Shown here piece by piece: positions 1-9,216 of a DNA stretch of 23,145 bases (the first letter of the stretch is position 1; the number at the start of each line of letters is the position of its first letter). The stretch comes from Chara braunii (Eukaryota > Streptophyta > Charophyceae > Charales > Characeae). The translations under genes were made by a program, and so were the position numbers. The notes beneath the pieces are model-generated. The model was not told the DNA's origin, did no database searches, and was given only the letters and a program-made list of their open reading frames with translations. The stretch is taken from the NCBI GenBank assembly GCA_003427395.1, contig BFEA01000381.1:286754-309898 (forward strand), given 5' to 3'.

Positions 1-709
1 GTGCCTCAACACTTCTACGCATCAATGCTCATGGGGATCTGCCTTGTGGGGAGGCTGCCTCGTTTCTTATAGTGCTGGCCTCCCCTGGCGAGGTCCGAAT
101 TCAGTCTTTGTTGGTCCTTTTCCCAGTCCCAACCTCTGTGCTGTGTGCCACAGTTCCTTTTCCTCAGGGTCCACTGCTACTGCGGCCTTCAGGCCTCAAT
201 TTCGGACTGCAAACCTGCAGCAAACCATAGCTGCGCCAGGCAGAGCTTGTGTTAGTAGTAGTAGTAGTAGCAGGGTTAGTGTTAGTACATCAGCGAGAGG
301 CATTCTGAGTAGATCCTTGTAGACAGGGAGTGTGCATGTAAGAAGAGACAAGGAGAACCGGGGCTGAGATCTTGAGAGAAGAGAACAAGGGAGAGTGAAG
401 GCAGGTGGAGACATTGGTTATGGTGGAAACTTACCTGTTGGCGCTATTCTTGAGATTTGGAACAAGTGCTGGCTAAGTCAGGCTTTGTGTGTATGTTGGA
501 ACGAATGGGAGACTTGTATACTTTGGGCGCTGGACTCTTGAACTTGAGATACTATTGTATAACGTGATTTTGATAATATAAGTTGCGCTTCTTGGTTCTT
601 CTCTCATCTCAACTTTGAGCTTTGTGTGAAGTGATCCTATCTGTGTTTGGTGACATGTGCACATGCAAGTAAGACACTCCAGCAAGTGTGAACAGTCAGG
701 ACCCTTGCA
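1..709 (+). repeat. Element A 5' LTR (left end outside window)
   Basis: The first 217 bases match 7816-8032 in the 3' LTR. The right boundary is set at a CA dinucleotide (708-709), four bases before the PBS, as is usual for LTR elements. A short GTA/TAG trinucleotide run lies at about 252-271. From the 3' copy, roughly 310-345 bases of U3 should lie to the left of position 1, giving an estimated full LTR of about 1.0-1.05 kb. Bases 218-709 have no counterpart in the truncated 3' LTR. Confidence 0.85.
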
Positions 710-713
710 ATTT

Positions 714-725
714 TGGTATCAGAGC
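714..725 (+). other. Element A primer-binding site (initiator-Met tRNA type)
   Basis: TGGTATCAGAGC is the plant-type PBS complementary to the 3' end of initiator methionine tRNA, used to prime minus-strand cDNA synthesis. It sits four bases after the LTR terminal CA. Confidence 0.9.
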
Positions 726-1767
726 AAAGACTCTTTGCGCTCGCTAATGCGCTGGCTTGAGGGAAGTTGGCGAGAGAGAGAGATGCTGACCTGAAGATGC
801 TGGCTATGGTAAAGGTGTAAGGAGAGAAGAAGTGGATTGGGACATGAGAGAGGAGTAGGCCGAAGGGGAAGAGGTGAAGGAGAGAAACTTACCTCGCGTG
901 GAGCGTTGGAGTGCGGAGCGACGGGGAGTCTTCATCGACGGTCGCTGCAAAAGACAGAAGCACCTTTTATTCCCTTACCTGGCTGGATGTGTGTGTTGTA
1001 CCACTACTCATCTTCTCTGGGGTAACTGCTGCTGTTGTCGGATCGAGTCACCTGGTCTGTAGTCCGGTTGATTGGGAACAAAGGGTCTGGTCACGTCAGG
1101 GTTAAGAGTGGTCAGAGTCTTGTCTGGTCCTCTTTCTGTCCCTCTGATCTGACATATGCGCTGTACTAAAGATAGGGGTGCACTGGGGGTTGGTGGCAAA
1201 CTGCCACGTCAGTTTGCAAGATATGTACAAGGCATAACCAAACTAGGCAGAGATAATAAGTAATCAAAGTGTTCACTAGACAACTGACATAGTACACACT
1301 CCAGCTGGTACTTGCGCACAGGGACATACAAGGTTAGGAAAAAGATAAAAGTAAGTGAAACACTCACAACCAGGTGGACCTTTGACAAGGATTAAGTGTA
1401 GTACTTATTCTGATCAGTTCGATATCTGAAGTTGAAGACAGGCAGCAAGTGGAAAAAAGAAAAAAAGTTCCTATCGCATATTCAAAGATTGAAAATCTGA
1501 AATTCATTATTACAGCAGTGACATCCAGAGTCTGCAAAAAAAAAAAAAAAAAAAAAAACAGAGCAAAATTGTTTTTCTCCCATCCACTTAGATTAGCTTA
1601 AGGATCAGTAGGGAGTCTTACCTGGTGGGACCAGCGGAGGTACCCCTGTGCTAAAGTCCCATCATGGACGACTACCCGATGCAGGGCTTGATTCCCCTTT
1701 CTGTTCTATTGGGCCCTCTGTTCCGTTTTTCTTCCCATTGGGTTTTGGAAGAGTATGCGCATCCAGA
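726..1767 (+). other. Element A untranslated leader
   Basis: This is about 1 kb between the PBS and the likely gag start, with no convincing coding region; short open frames here have no recognisable domains. It contains a GA-rich stretch (about 771-885) and a run of 23 A at 1536-1558 that could be a slippage tract or the tail of a small retroposed insertion. I cannot define flanking target duplications around the A run. Confidence 0.6.
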
Positions 1768-3749
1768 ATGATGATGCGTTCAGGGACAATTAAGCCAGGG
1801 CCCGCAGAAATCGATCGTCGGCAGGTAGAGAAAAATAAAGAGAAAGAAGACAGAAAAAGACAGAAAAAATAGGAGATAAAGAAGAAAGCCCAAATGGAAG
1901 AAGAAAGATTGAAAAGGCAGTTGAAAGAGGAGTTGCAGACTATTGAAGAAGAAGAAGAGTCTGATGAAGGAGCCGAAAGGCTAGTCAGACGGCGGGCTGG
2001 AAGAGGAGAGAGCAGTCAGATGGGTGAAAAACTTAACGTTAAGCCGCTGGACTGGTATGACCGGTATGCATATTCCAGCGAAAGAATTGAGGAAACTGAT
2101 GAAGAACGGGATACGTTCATTGCAAAGTTGGCATCCATCGCTAAAACAGGATGAAAAGGACCTCATGCTCGAAGAAAAACGTGTAAAATTGCATAGCAAA
2201 ATGTTAGCAGCAAAAAGGCAAGAATTAGAAGAAAGGAAAAGACTACAAATAGAAGGAGCAAGGTTGCAGAAAGAGTTCCAAGAGCAGAAAGACAAACAAA
2301 TTGCAACCGAAGAAAAGCTTGCCTTGTTGACAGAAACGATCCTTCATATAAAGCAAGAGGTCGCGGCTATAAATAGAACTTTGCAGAAAGTCGAGACCCA
2401 CCAATATGAATTTGAAGGAATCTGGAATACCTTCTTGGAAAAGTCCGCTAAAGACATCGATCAACATGTCAAATCATATATTGAAAAATTAGACAAGCAC
2501 ATCACCCAGACCTTTACTCCAACCGTGATTGAAAAGATAGTCAAAGGCAGCGGCGGAGGCGGAGGAGATGGAGATAGAGACGGAGATGGGGGTGATGACA
2601 AGAAAGGAAAGGGTGTGCAGCGAGAAGAAGGAGCAGGGCAGATCAACAACATTAAAGTAAAGATTCCATGGACATACACAGGGAAGAAAGACGAAAGTGT
2701 ATTGCATTGGATTGCGGCAGTCGAATCCTATGTCTACGGACAGCGAATTCCGTATTGGGACCGAGTGCTAATGGCAAGTTCATGTATGGGAGGAGATGCC
2801 ATGAGTTTTGCAATCTCCATGCAAAAGGAAGCGGGTTGCAGTTCCATGGTAGAGTATTCCCAACAAACCCGCATTGAAGACTTTCTCAAAGAACGGTTTG
2901 AGGACAAGAGGAGAACTGAGATATTGATATTGAATCTCCCAGATAGGAAATGGAAAAGTACTTCAGCACTTAAGGCAACTATGGATGAACTGGTGCAATG
3001 TAATGAGCATGGACTGACCCCGACTCAAATTAAATAGTTTTGCACGCGCACTACCCGACCCCCTCAGGACTCAGTTGTATCCCCGCACCAAGGAAGAGGG
3101 GATGACATACGAGAAGTTCAGCAAGATCGCATTAGATCATGCGGGCTTCTTGGCTGAAGCGAACTACTGGCATTACTGGAAAGATCTGCAAGCGGGAAAA
3201 AAATGGCAAGACCGCACTATCTCAGGGTCAATACCTGGGAAAGACAACCTCCTTTTGACCTTTGAAGAAGGAGGTGTCGAAACACTTTCTTGGGACCAAG
3301 TAGATTATGGTCTTGAGGAAGGACCCAACGGTTTGGTAGCTCAGGAGGGGAGCTACGCGGCCGTTGCAGCCCGCAACGGACGACGACAAGGAAGAGGACA
3401 TGGCTGAGGAAGAGGTGGTCACGGACGTGGTGGAAGAGGACCTGGCACCCAGAGGGGTGGTGGCGAAGGTAGCTACTACGTGGGTGGAAGGGGCAATGGT
3501 CCCTCGCAAGGTGGCCGTGGTTCCAATGCTGCCTGGGGAAGAGGAAGAGGCACTTGGTATAACAAGTGGGATAAGCCATACCCACCTCATCCAGGTCTAC
3601 CCGAAGGGGAACCTTGGAAAAAGCTGGGAATTACAGAGAAAGTTTGGGAGGAAAGGAAAGCTGCCGGCCAGTGCCTTAAATGTGGGGACCCCGACCACAT
3701 TGTCCCTTATTGCCCTGACTATAAGCTGGCAAAAAGGAACAGCCAGTAG
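1768..3749 (+). pseudogene. gag: Element A gag: coiled-coil, capsid, RGG-rich tail and CCHC zinc knuckle (broken)
   Basis: Gag would assemble the particle and package element RNA. I chose the start at a triple ATG (1768-1776) just before a charged K/E-rich stretch; upstream codons in the same frame look non-coding. Order: basic/acidic coiled-coil (to about 2450), Gly/Asp-rich linker (about 2550-2600), Ty3-type capsid (about 2650-3150), an Arg-Gly-rich segment (about 3370-3570), and a zinc knuckle CLKCGDPDHIVPYC (CX2CX4HX4C, about 3675-3716). Damage: TAG at 1870-1872; a frameshift at the A-run 2143-2146; a frameshift near 3026-3038; and TGA at 3405-3407 in the Arg-Gly segment. The final stop at 3747-3749 is probably native, because element B ends Gag at the equivalent place. 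Family-level assignment is firm; the exact N-terminus is not. Confidence 0.85.
3725..3749 (+). promoter_or_regulatory. Candidate -1 frameshift overlap between gag and pol (element A)
   Basis: The zinc-knuckle frame ends at TAG 3747-3749, while the protease frame (-1 relative to gag) is open only from 3725, after stops at 3716-3718 and 3722-3724. A run of five A at 3731-3735 lies in the overlap and would allow AAA to re-pair with AAA in the P site, although it is not a canonical X XXY YYZ heptamer. Element B has the same -1 relation at the same place, which argues against a chance mutation. Confidence 0.45.
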
Positions 3750-4540
3750 AGGTTTCAGTTGCCTCTTCAGTTGAAAAAAAGAAATCCTCCCATTCGAAGG
3801 TCCCATTGGCAGAAACTGAAGAGGTAGACAGTCCCCATCTAGTACATTGTCCAGAGGTGGCAAGCGTATGCATCTCTCTAGATGGATCCCTCGCTGGCAT
3901 GGGTGATGAGTTGGTCGCTCGTCGCCAAGCCTGGACTAAGATGAAGAAACAAAAAGGACAACTAATAATTGCAGATCTTGAAGTCAATAAAGTAAGAGTA
4001 GGAGGAATGATAAACAGCGGGTCTACACGTAGTTATATTAGTAAGAAAGGATTAAAGAAGTTGCGTCTCGGGCTTAAAGTTAAACAATTGGATGCGCCCG
4101 TAGTAAGTAAATTAGCTAATAGTACAGTAACTGTGATGGACAAGTATGTTGAAGGGGTCAAGATATACTTCCGGCTCGAAGCAGAGGGGAAGGTGGAACG
4201 CGTTCTCCACTCTCTGACTCTCTTGGTGGAAGATAATCTCCCTTTTGACATTCTTTTAGGTATGGATTGGGGTGAAGCTGCAAATGCAGATATAAAGATG
4301 AGGGATCATGAGTGTTGGCTCCCTAGTCCGCAGGGTGGAAAGAAGAGAATCCGCCTATTCCATGAATCAGGTAAATAAAACAGCTTAGCTCATTGCTGTA
4401 TGAGTGCCCCAGCGTTCGCTCGCCATGTTAAGAAACACAACTTGTATGACCAAGTCTTTGTGGCATATGTGCGGCCAGTAAGAGAGGGTGAAAATAAGGA
4501 AGAGCCTAAGTCCCCAGAAATTGAGAAACTTCTGAAGAGT
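3725..4540 (+). pseudogene. pol: Element A pol, aspartic protease region (catalytic Asp lost)
   Basis: This is the retropepsin domain that would cleave Gag-Pol. The frame opens after the gag zinc knuckle and is uninterrupted to TAA 4376-4378. The active-site loop reads NSGS (Asn codon 4013-4015) where the family has DSG/DTG, so the catalytic Asp is gone by what looks like one G-to-A change. The second hallmark, an ILLGMDW-like segment, is at about 4250-4270. After the TAA the same frame continues with the conserved CCMS.PAF linker found also in element B, then a single-base frameshift at about 4535 leads into the RT frame. The protease fold assignment is confident and the copy should be inactive. 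Confidence 0.85.
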
Positions 4541-5863
4541 TCGCAGATGTGGCAGAGGCCTCAAGTGGTGTAGTTGAAAGACCTATCAAACATCGCATTG
4601 AGATTACTCCAGGAAGTCGGATTCCTAAGGGGCCTATCTATCGAATGTCACCCAAAGAGTTAGATGAATTGCGAACCCAGCTTGAGGAATTGCTGGAAAT
4701 GGGGTGGATAAGACCTAGCTCCTCGCCCTATGGTGCGCCTGTGCTATTTGTACCAAGGAAAGATGGCGGGGTATGCATGTGCATTGATTATAGAAGACTT
4801 AACGATATAACAGTAAAAAATGTTGAGCCATTACCAAGAATTGATGATCTTTTGGATAGAGTTCAGGGTTGCACGTACTTCACTAAGATTGATCTGAAAT
4901 TTGGTTACCATCAGATTGAGGTAGAACTAGAAGACCAACACAAGACTGCCTTTCGAACAAGGTACGAGCACTATAAGTTCGTGGTGTTGCCCTTTGGTGT
5001 TACTAATGCACCCGCAACCTTCCAAAGAACGATGAATGAACTTTTTCGCGAATGGCTTGATAAATTTGTTGTTGTGTATCTAGACAATATTCTGATTTTT
5101 AGTAAGAACTTGAGTGAACATTGCGAGCACCTTCGACTTGTGCTAAATAAGTTGCGTGAAGCAAATTTGAAATTAAACCCGAAGAAGTGTGATTGGGCTA
5201 AGCGTCAGGTTTTGTATTTGGGGCATGTGCTTGATGGTGATGGGATCAAATCGGAAGACACGAAAATTGCAGCTATACATGATTGGCCTAACCCCCGCAC
5301 TTTGACTGAGTTGCGGTCGTTCCTTGGGCTAGCCAATTATTATCGGAAGTTCGTGAGATACTTCACGATAATTTCTGGGCCCCTTCGCAGATTACTTAAA
5401 AAAGAAACCATCGGGAAGTGGGATTCAGACTGTACAGCCTCGTTTAAACGTCTGAAGAAATGTCTGATTAACTACCCTGTTTTAAAGGTTGCTGACCCTT
5501 CCTTGCCCTTTGTTGTTACGACTGATGCCAGTCAGTACGGGATAGGCATTGTACTCCAACAAGATGATGGAAATGGATACAGGCTTGTAGAGTTTATGTC
5601 CCGACTACTGCCTAACGAGAAGGTTGCCGCTTCTACGTATGAGAGGGAGTTGTATGCTCTCCGGGAAGCTTTGGATCACTGGCGACACTATCTCTTAGGA
5701 CGCCACTAAGGTATATTCGGATCATGAAACACTTCGCTGGCTTAAGACAGAGGCCCGGATGACACCTAAATTGACGAGGTGGGCCGCTGAGATTGATCAA
5801 TATGACTTTGAGCTAAAGCTAGTTAAGGGTAAGTATAATGTTGTCGCCGACACATTAAGTTGA
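4535..5863 (+). pseudogene. pol: Element A pol, reverse transcriptase and RNase H (YLDN mutant)
   Basis: The RT domain has a clear palm: PSSSPYGAPVLFV (about 4712-4750), CIDYRRLN, KIDLKFGYHQIEV and the catalytic box at 5077-5088. That box reads YLDN instead of YLDD, so the second catalytic Asp is lost. The Ty3/gypsy signature of RT followed directly by RNase H is present: YLGHV..., LGLANYYRKF, TTDAS (about 5518) and YERELYALREAL. A frameshift near 5700 moves the last RNase H part (VYSDHETLRWL, then the Asp of the VVADTLS segment) into another frame, which is then stopped by TGA 5861-5863. The spacing between RNase H strands is normal here, unlike element D. Confidence 0.92.
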
Positions 5864-7403
5864 AGATCAGATTTCTTCGGTGTCATTGTAACATATTTGG
5901 ACGTGGGCACCGATTTGCAAGAGAAAATTAGAAATGCGTATTCCACTGACCCTGTCTATGGCGCTATGCTTAAGTGTGTACAAGAAGCACCAGCCGAGTT
6001 TCCTAACTATCGTATCACGCAAGGACTGTTGTTTGAAAGGACTGATGTGCATGACAGGCTTTGTATTCCGAATGTGGAAGAGATCAAGAGTTTGATCTTA
6101 GGGGAATGTCACGACACCGAGGGTCATTTTGGGTGGAGGAAGACTTACGCAAACCTTGTGCGTTCCTACACCTGGCCTCGCATGAAACCAGACTGCATTG
6201 CGTATGTGCAGGGTTGTCAAGTGTGCTAAAGAAATAAGAGCACCACACAACCTTCCCTTGGTTGACTTAAGCCTTTGCCTATTCCAACAGGTCCAGGAGA
6301 CTCTGTGTCCATTGACTTTATGGACACCAAAGTAAAAAGCAGTAATGGGAAGACGCAGGTAATGGTAATTGTTGACAAATTTAGTAAGTATGCCGTCTTC
6401 GTAGCTTTACCTGCGAAAGCAAAAACCGAAACTTGTAATCCGGGAGTTTTTTAACCATTGGGTGAAAGACTATGGGCATCCCTTGACAATCGTGAGTGAC
6501 AGAGATACAAGGTTCACAAGTGAACAATGGCAGCAACTAATGAACGTCTATGGCTCTAAGTTGACTATGTCTTCAGGCAGACATCCGGAAACTAACGGGC
6601 AAACTGAGCAAATGAACAAGATTTTGCAGCAAACGTTGTGCATGTATATTCGTCCCGACCAGATTGACTAGGACGAACATTTGCCCAAAGTTGCTAGCGC
6701 CTACAATAACATTGTTCATTTATCTACATGCAAAACTCCGATGGAGTTGCATCTGGGATGACGTCCACGAAGGCCTATTGATCGGCTAAACCCGGATCAA
6801 GTGCATAAGCTTCCACTAGGAACTAGTGAATTTGCTATCCAGTATCAGAAAAACATTGAAAAGGTAAAAGAAAATATAATGAAGGCACAACATCAAATGA
6901 TAGTACAGACAAATAAGCACAGAAGACCTTCTCAGTTTGCTGTAGCTGATCTGGTGTGGGTTAAGTGTAAGGAGTTTGTTCCCGAAGAGAACATCTCCCA
7001 GAAGTTGCTACCAGCCTATAGAGGACCTTGGCAGGTTCTAGATGTGATTGGCAATGTGGATGGTCCTTCATATGTTATAGAGATTCCTCTACATCTACAT
7101 ACGTATCCAGTATTCCACGCTTCGAAACTCTTACCTTGCGTAACAAATGAGTTGTTTCCCAGTCGCAGATCGAGGATACCTCCTAGTATGGATGGGAAAT
7201 ACGATGTGGATAAGATTGTTGCTGAAAGTACCTTTCAGACTGGACGTAGAGGCTGACCACAGCGGCAGTATAAGGTGAGGTTCGCTTATTAGGATCCAAG
7301 TGAAGATGGCTGGTTCACCCGAGAAGACCTAATGGATTCTGCACCTCATATTGTGTCTGCATATGAAGAAGCCAGAAGAGGAATCAATATTATTGACCGG
7401 TAG
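5864..7403 (+). pseudogene. pol: Element A pol, integrase with chromodomain-like C-terminus (broken)
   Basis: Integrase would insert the cDNA. The HHCC zinc-binding region lies at about 6108-6226 (CHDTEGHFGWRK ... CQVC). The catalytic core has the first Asp in SIDFMD (about 6310), the second in IVSDRDTRF and the Glu in GQTEQMN; by count 35 residues separate the last two (DD35E), and all three are present. Downstream are a GPY/F-like SH3 segment (LLPAYRGPWQVLDV; YPVFHASKLLP) and a chromodomain-like tail. In-frame stops: TAA 6227, TGA 6263, TAG 6669, TGA 6759, TGA 7254, TAG 7290; a one-base deletion at about 6431-6434 shifts the frame. TAG 7401-7403 may be the native end. Confidence 0.88.
7198..7375 (+). 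pseudogene. Element A chromodomain-like module
   Basis: At the end of integrase the reading frame shows YDVDKIVAEST, then QYKVRFA, then YDPSEDGWFTREDL and a helix-like SAPHIVSAYEEAR. This follows the chromodomain pattern (YxVexI, YLVKWKGY, a conserved Trp followed by an ENL-like turn, C-terminal helix). The usual WKGY is reduced to a Phe-Ala-Tyr version, so the methyl-lysine cage may differ. Two stops (7254-7256 and 7290-7292) interrupt it. Confidence 0.6.
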
Positions 7404-7509
7404 AGAATTTCTCAGAGGACCTCGAAACTAGGCCGGCGAGAGCAAAAGGGCCTTTACCCGATTCAGACCCTGTTTGAGAAGTACAGCATAAAGGGGTCAC
7501 TCGCCAAAC
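7404..7509 (+). other. Element A 3' untranslated end before the 3' LTR
   Basis: This short segment lies between the last Pol stop and the LTR. A purine tract near 7480-7496 (GAGAAGTACAGCATAAAGGGG) may include the polypurine tract that primes plus-strand DNA. I cannot fix the LTR start, because the matching end of the 5' LTR is outside the window. Confidence 0.4.
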
Positions 7510-7753
7510 CCCCAACTCGTGAAAAGCAGATCAACAGACTTGTTCTTTGGGTCAAAAGGCACATTCTACCGAAGTAAAGATCATTGTCAAAGGTCAAAAG
7601 TTGTGCCCTGGACGAACAGTCGCAGTGTTCAAACACAATTGTTCATCCAGGGGATGTGCAGTCCATGTCTGCTCATGCAAAAGTTGTGTCTGTACGTACA
7701 ATATAGGTGTCTGTTCGTGTAAAATGTATGTCTGTACGTATAGCAGGTGTGTC
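7444..7753 (+). repeat. Large inverted repeat, left arm
   Basis: This arm is the reverse complement of 8099-8407, with about 17 differences over about 310 bases by hand (roughly 94% identity). It spans the last internal bases of element A and the start of its 3' LTR. The 345-base loop (7754-8098) holds the rest of the truncated LTR. Confidence 0.9.
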
Positions 7754-8032
7754 TCTTCCTGTAGCGCAACTTCTTCTCTTCTGCCAACGCTTCCTCCCTG
7801 CACCTTAGCGCACAAGTGCCTCAGCACTTCCACGCATCAATGCTCATGGGGATCTGCCTTGTGGGGAGACTGCCTCGTTTCTTATAGTGCTGGCCTCCCC
7901 TGGCGAAGTCCGAATTCAGTCTTTGTTGGTCCTTTTCCCAGTCCTTGCCTCTGTGCTGTGTGCCACAGATTCTTTTCCTCAGGGTCCACTGCTGCTGCGG
8001 CCATCAGGCCTCAATTTCGGACTGCAAACCTG
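7510..8032 (+). repeat. Element A 3' LTR (truncated; left edge approximate)
   Basis: Bases 7816-8032 align without gaps to 1-217 of the 5' LTR, and the stretch to the left is the presumed U3. After 8032 the similarity to the 5' LTR stops abruptly, so about 490 bases (the counterpart of 218-709) are absent. It is followed by 66 unmatched bases (8033-8098) and then by an inverted LTR fragment. Confidence 0.75.
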
Positions 8033-8098
8033 AATCTGGACTTCTCCTTTGACTGGAATCCTGACTGGGACTCAACCTTTTGACTTCCTTTTGAAAGG

Positions 8099-8407
8099 AC
8101 ACACCTGCTATACGTACAGACATACATTTTACACGAACAGACACCTATACTGTACGTTCAGACACAACTTTTGCATGAACGGATATGGACTCCATATCCC
8201 TTGGATGAACAGTTGTGTTTGAACACTGCGACTGCTCGTCCAGGGCACAACTTTTGACCTTTGACAATGATCTTTACTTCGGTAGAATGTGCCTTTTGAC
8301 CCAAAGAACATGCCTGTTGATCTGCTTTTCACGAGTTGAGGGTTTGGCGAGTGACCCCTTTATGCTACACTTCTCAAACAGTGTCTAAATCGGGTAAAGG
8401 CCCTTTT
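8099..8407 (-). repeat. Large inverted repeat, right arm: inverted 3' end of an A-type element
   Basis: Read on the minus strand this reproduces the end of the internal region and the beginning of the LTR of element A. It abuts the broken RT of element B at about 8407-8411. It has no match in the presumed 5' LTR of element B (12234-13027), so it probably did not belong to B originally. Confidence 0.85.
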
Positions 8408-9216
8408 ATCATTTACTATATGCCCTAGGTACAAAACTTCAGGCTTAGCAAATTCAAATTTCTTTGGGTTCAGTTTGAAGTTACCTTCACGTAACTTCTG
8501 GAGAACCATTCGCAGATGTTTCTCGTGATCCTCCAGTGTTTTACTATACACTAGGATATCATCGAGATAGACAATTACGAATTGGTCCAACCATTGACGA
8601 AACAACTCATTCATAGACCTCTGGAAGGTTGCAGTGGCTTTAGTCAGACCAAAAGGCATTACCACAAACTCGTAGTGACCATACCTTGTTCGAAACGCCA
8701 TCTTGTGTTGATCTTCAAAAGCCACTTCAATCTGGTGGTAATCTGACTTGAGATCAATCTTGTTGAAATACCTGCATCCCTGTAGTTGGTCTAACAGATC
8801 GTCAATGCGCGGAAGAAGTTCCGCATTTTTCACAGTGACAGAATTCAGCCCACAATAATCAATACACAAGCGAAGTTCACCTTCCTTTTTGGGCACAAAC
8901 AAGACAGGGGCACCATAAGGAGATGAGCTAGGGCGAATCCATTTCTTGGCAGTAAGTTCCTGTAGCTGTTTCCGTAATTCCTCAAGTTCCCTGGAAGACA
9001 TACGGTAAATGGGACCCTTGGGAATTTTACTTTCGGGAATAATCTCAATAGTGTGCTTGATAGCACGCTCAGTGATTCCCGTCGGCTCAGTCTGCAGTCC
9101 TTATACTCATCGATAAGTTTTTCAATAAAACGTGGGTAGGATGAGACGCACTCACCTACACGCTTAACAAGCACCATCATCACCTCCTGATCCAACTTCT
9201 TCTTTGTTACCATCGA
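8408..9216 (-). pseudogene. pol: Element B pol, reverse transcriptase (3' truncated)
   Basis: The RT palm is clear on the minus strand: RPSSSPYGAPVLFVPKK, LCIDY, KIDLKSDYHQIEV, MPFGLT and an intact YLDD (8558-8569). The domain ends right after YLGHIV, where the frame runs into the inverted A-type 3' end and stops at 8360. RNase H and integrase are therefore absent. Upstream, the linker to protease (about 9099-9216) is in a different frame, so a frameshift near 9098 separates it from the RT core, and a TGA at 9217-9219 separates it from protease. Unlike A, the catalytic box is unmutated, but the protein is far too short to work. Confidence 0.9.

Larger units (their letters stand above)
1..8032 (+). 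mobile_element. Element A: degenerate Ty3/gypsy LTR retrotransposon
   Basis: Partial 5' LTR, primer-binding site, gag, protease, RT, RNase H, integrase and chromodomain-like tail follow in the order typical of Ty3/gypsy elements. Positions 1-217 recur in direct orientation at 7816-8032 without gaps (11 mismatches by hand count, about 95% identity), which marks the two LTRs. The element is non-functional: at least nine in-frame stops, several single-base frameshifts, protease catalytic Asp changed to Asn and the RT motif changed to YLDN. The 5' end lies outside the window. The 3' LTR is cut short and joined head-to-head to an inverted fragment of a similar element. Confidence 0.93.

Noticed and set aside
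431-1625. Repeated CTTACCT strings (rc of a splice-donor-like AGGTAAG) in the A LTR and leader
   Set aside because: The heptamer is short, the copies are unevenly spaced, and no acceptor or exon pairing is visible.
3217-3590. Minus-strand open frames of about 120 codons opposite element A gag
   Set aside because: They mirror the Arg-Gly-rich gag coding sequence and have no domain; they are antisense shadows.
7547-8083. 178-codon plus-strand frame across the A 3' LTR
   Set aside because: It spans LTR sequence and the rearranged junction; a similar peptide from the 5' LTR breaks off, and it has no domain.
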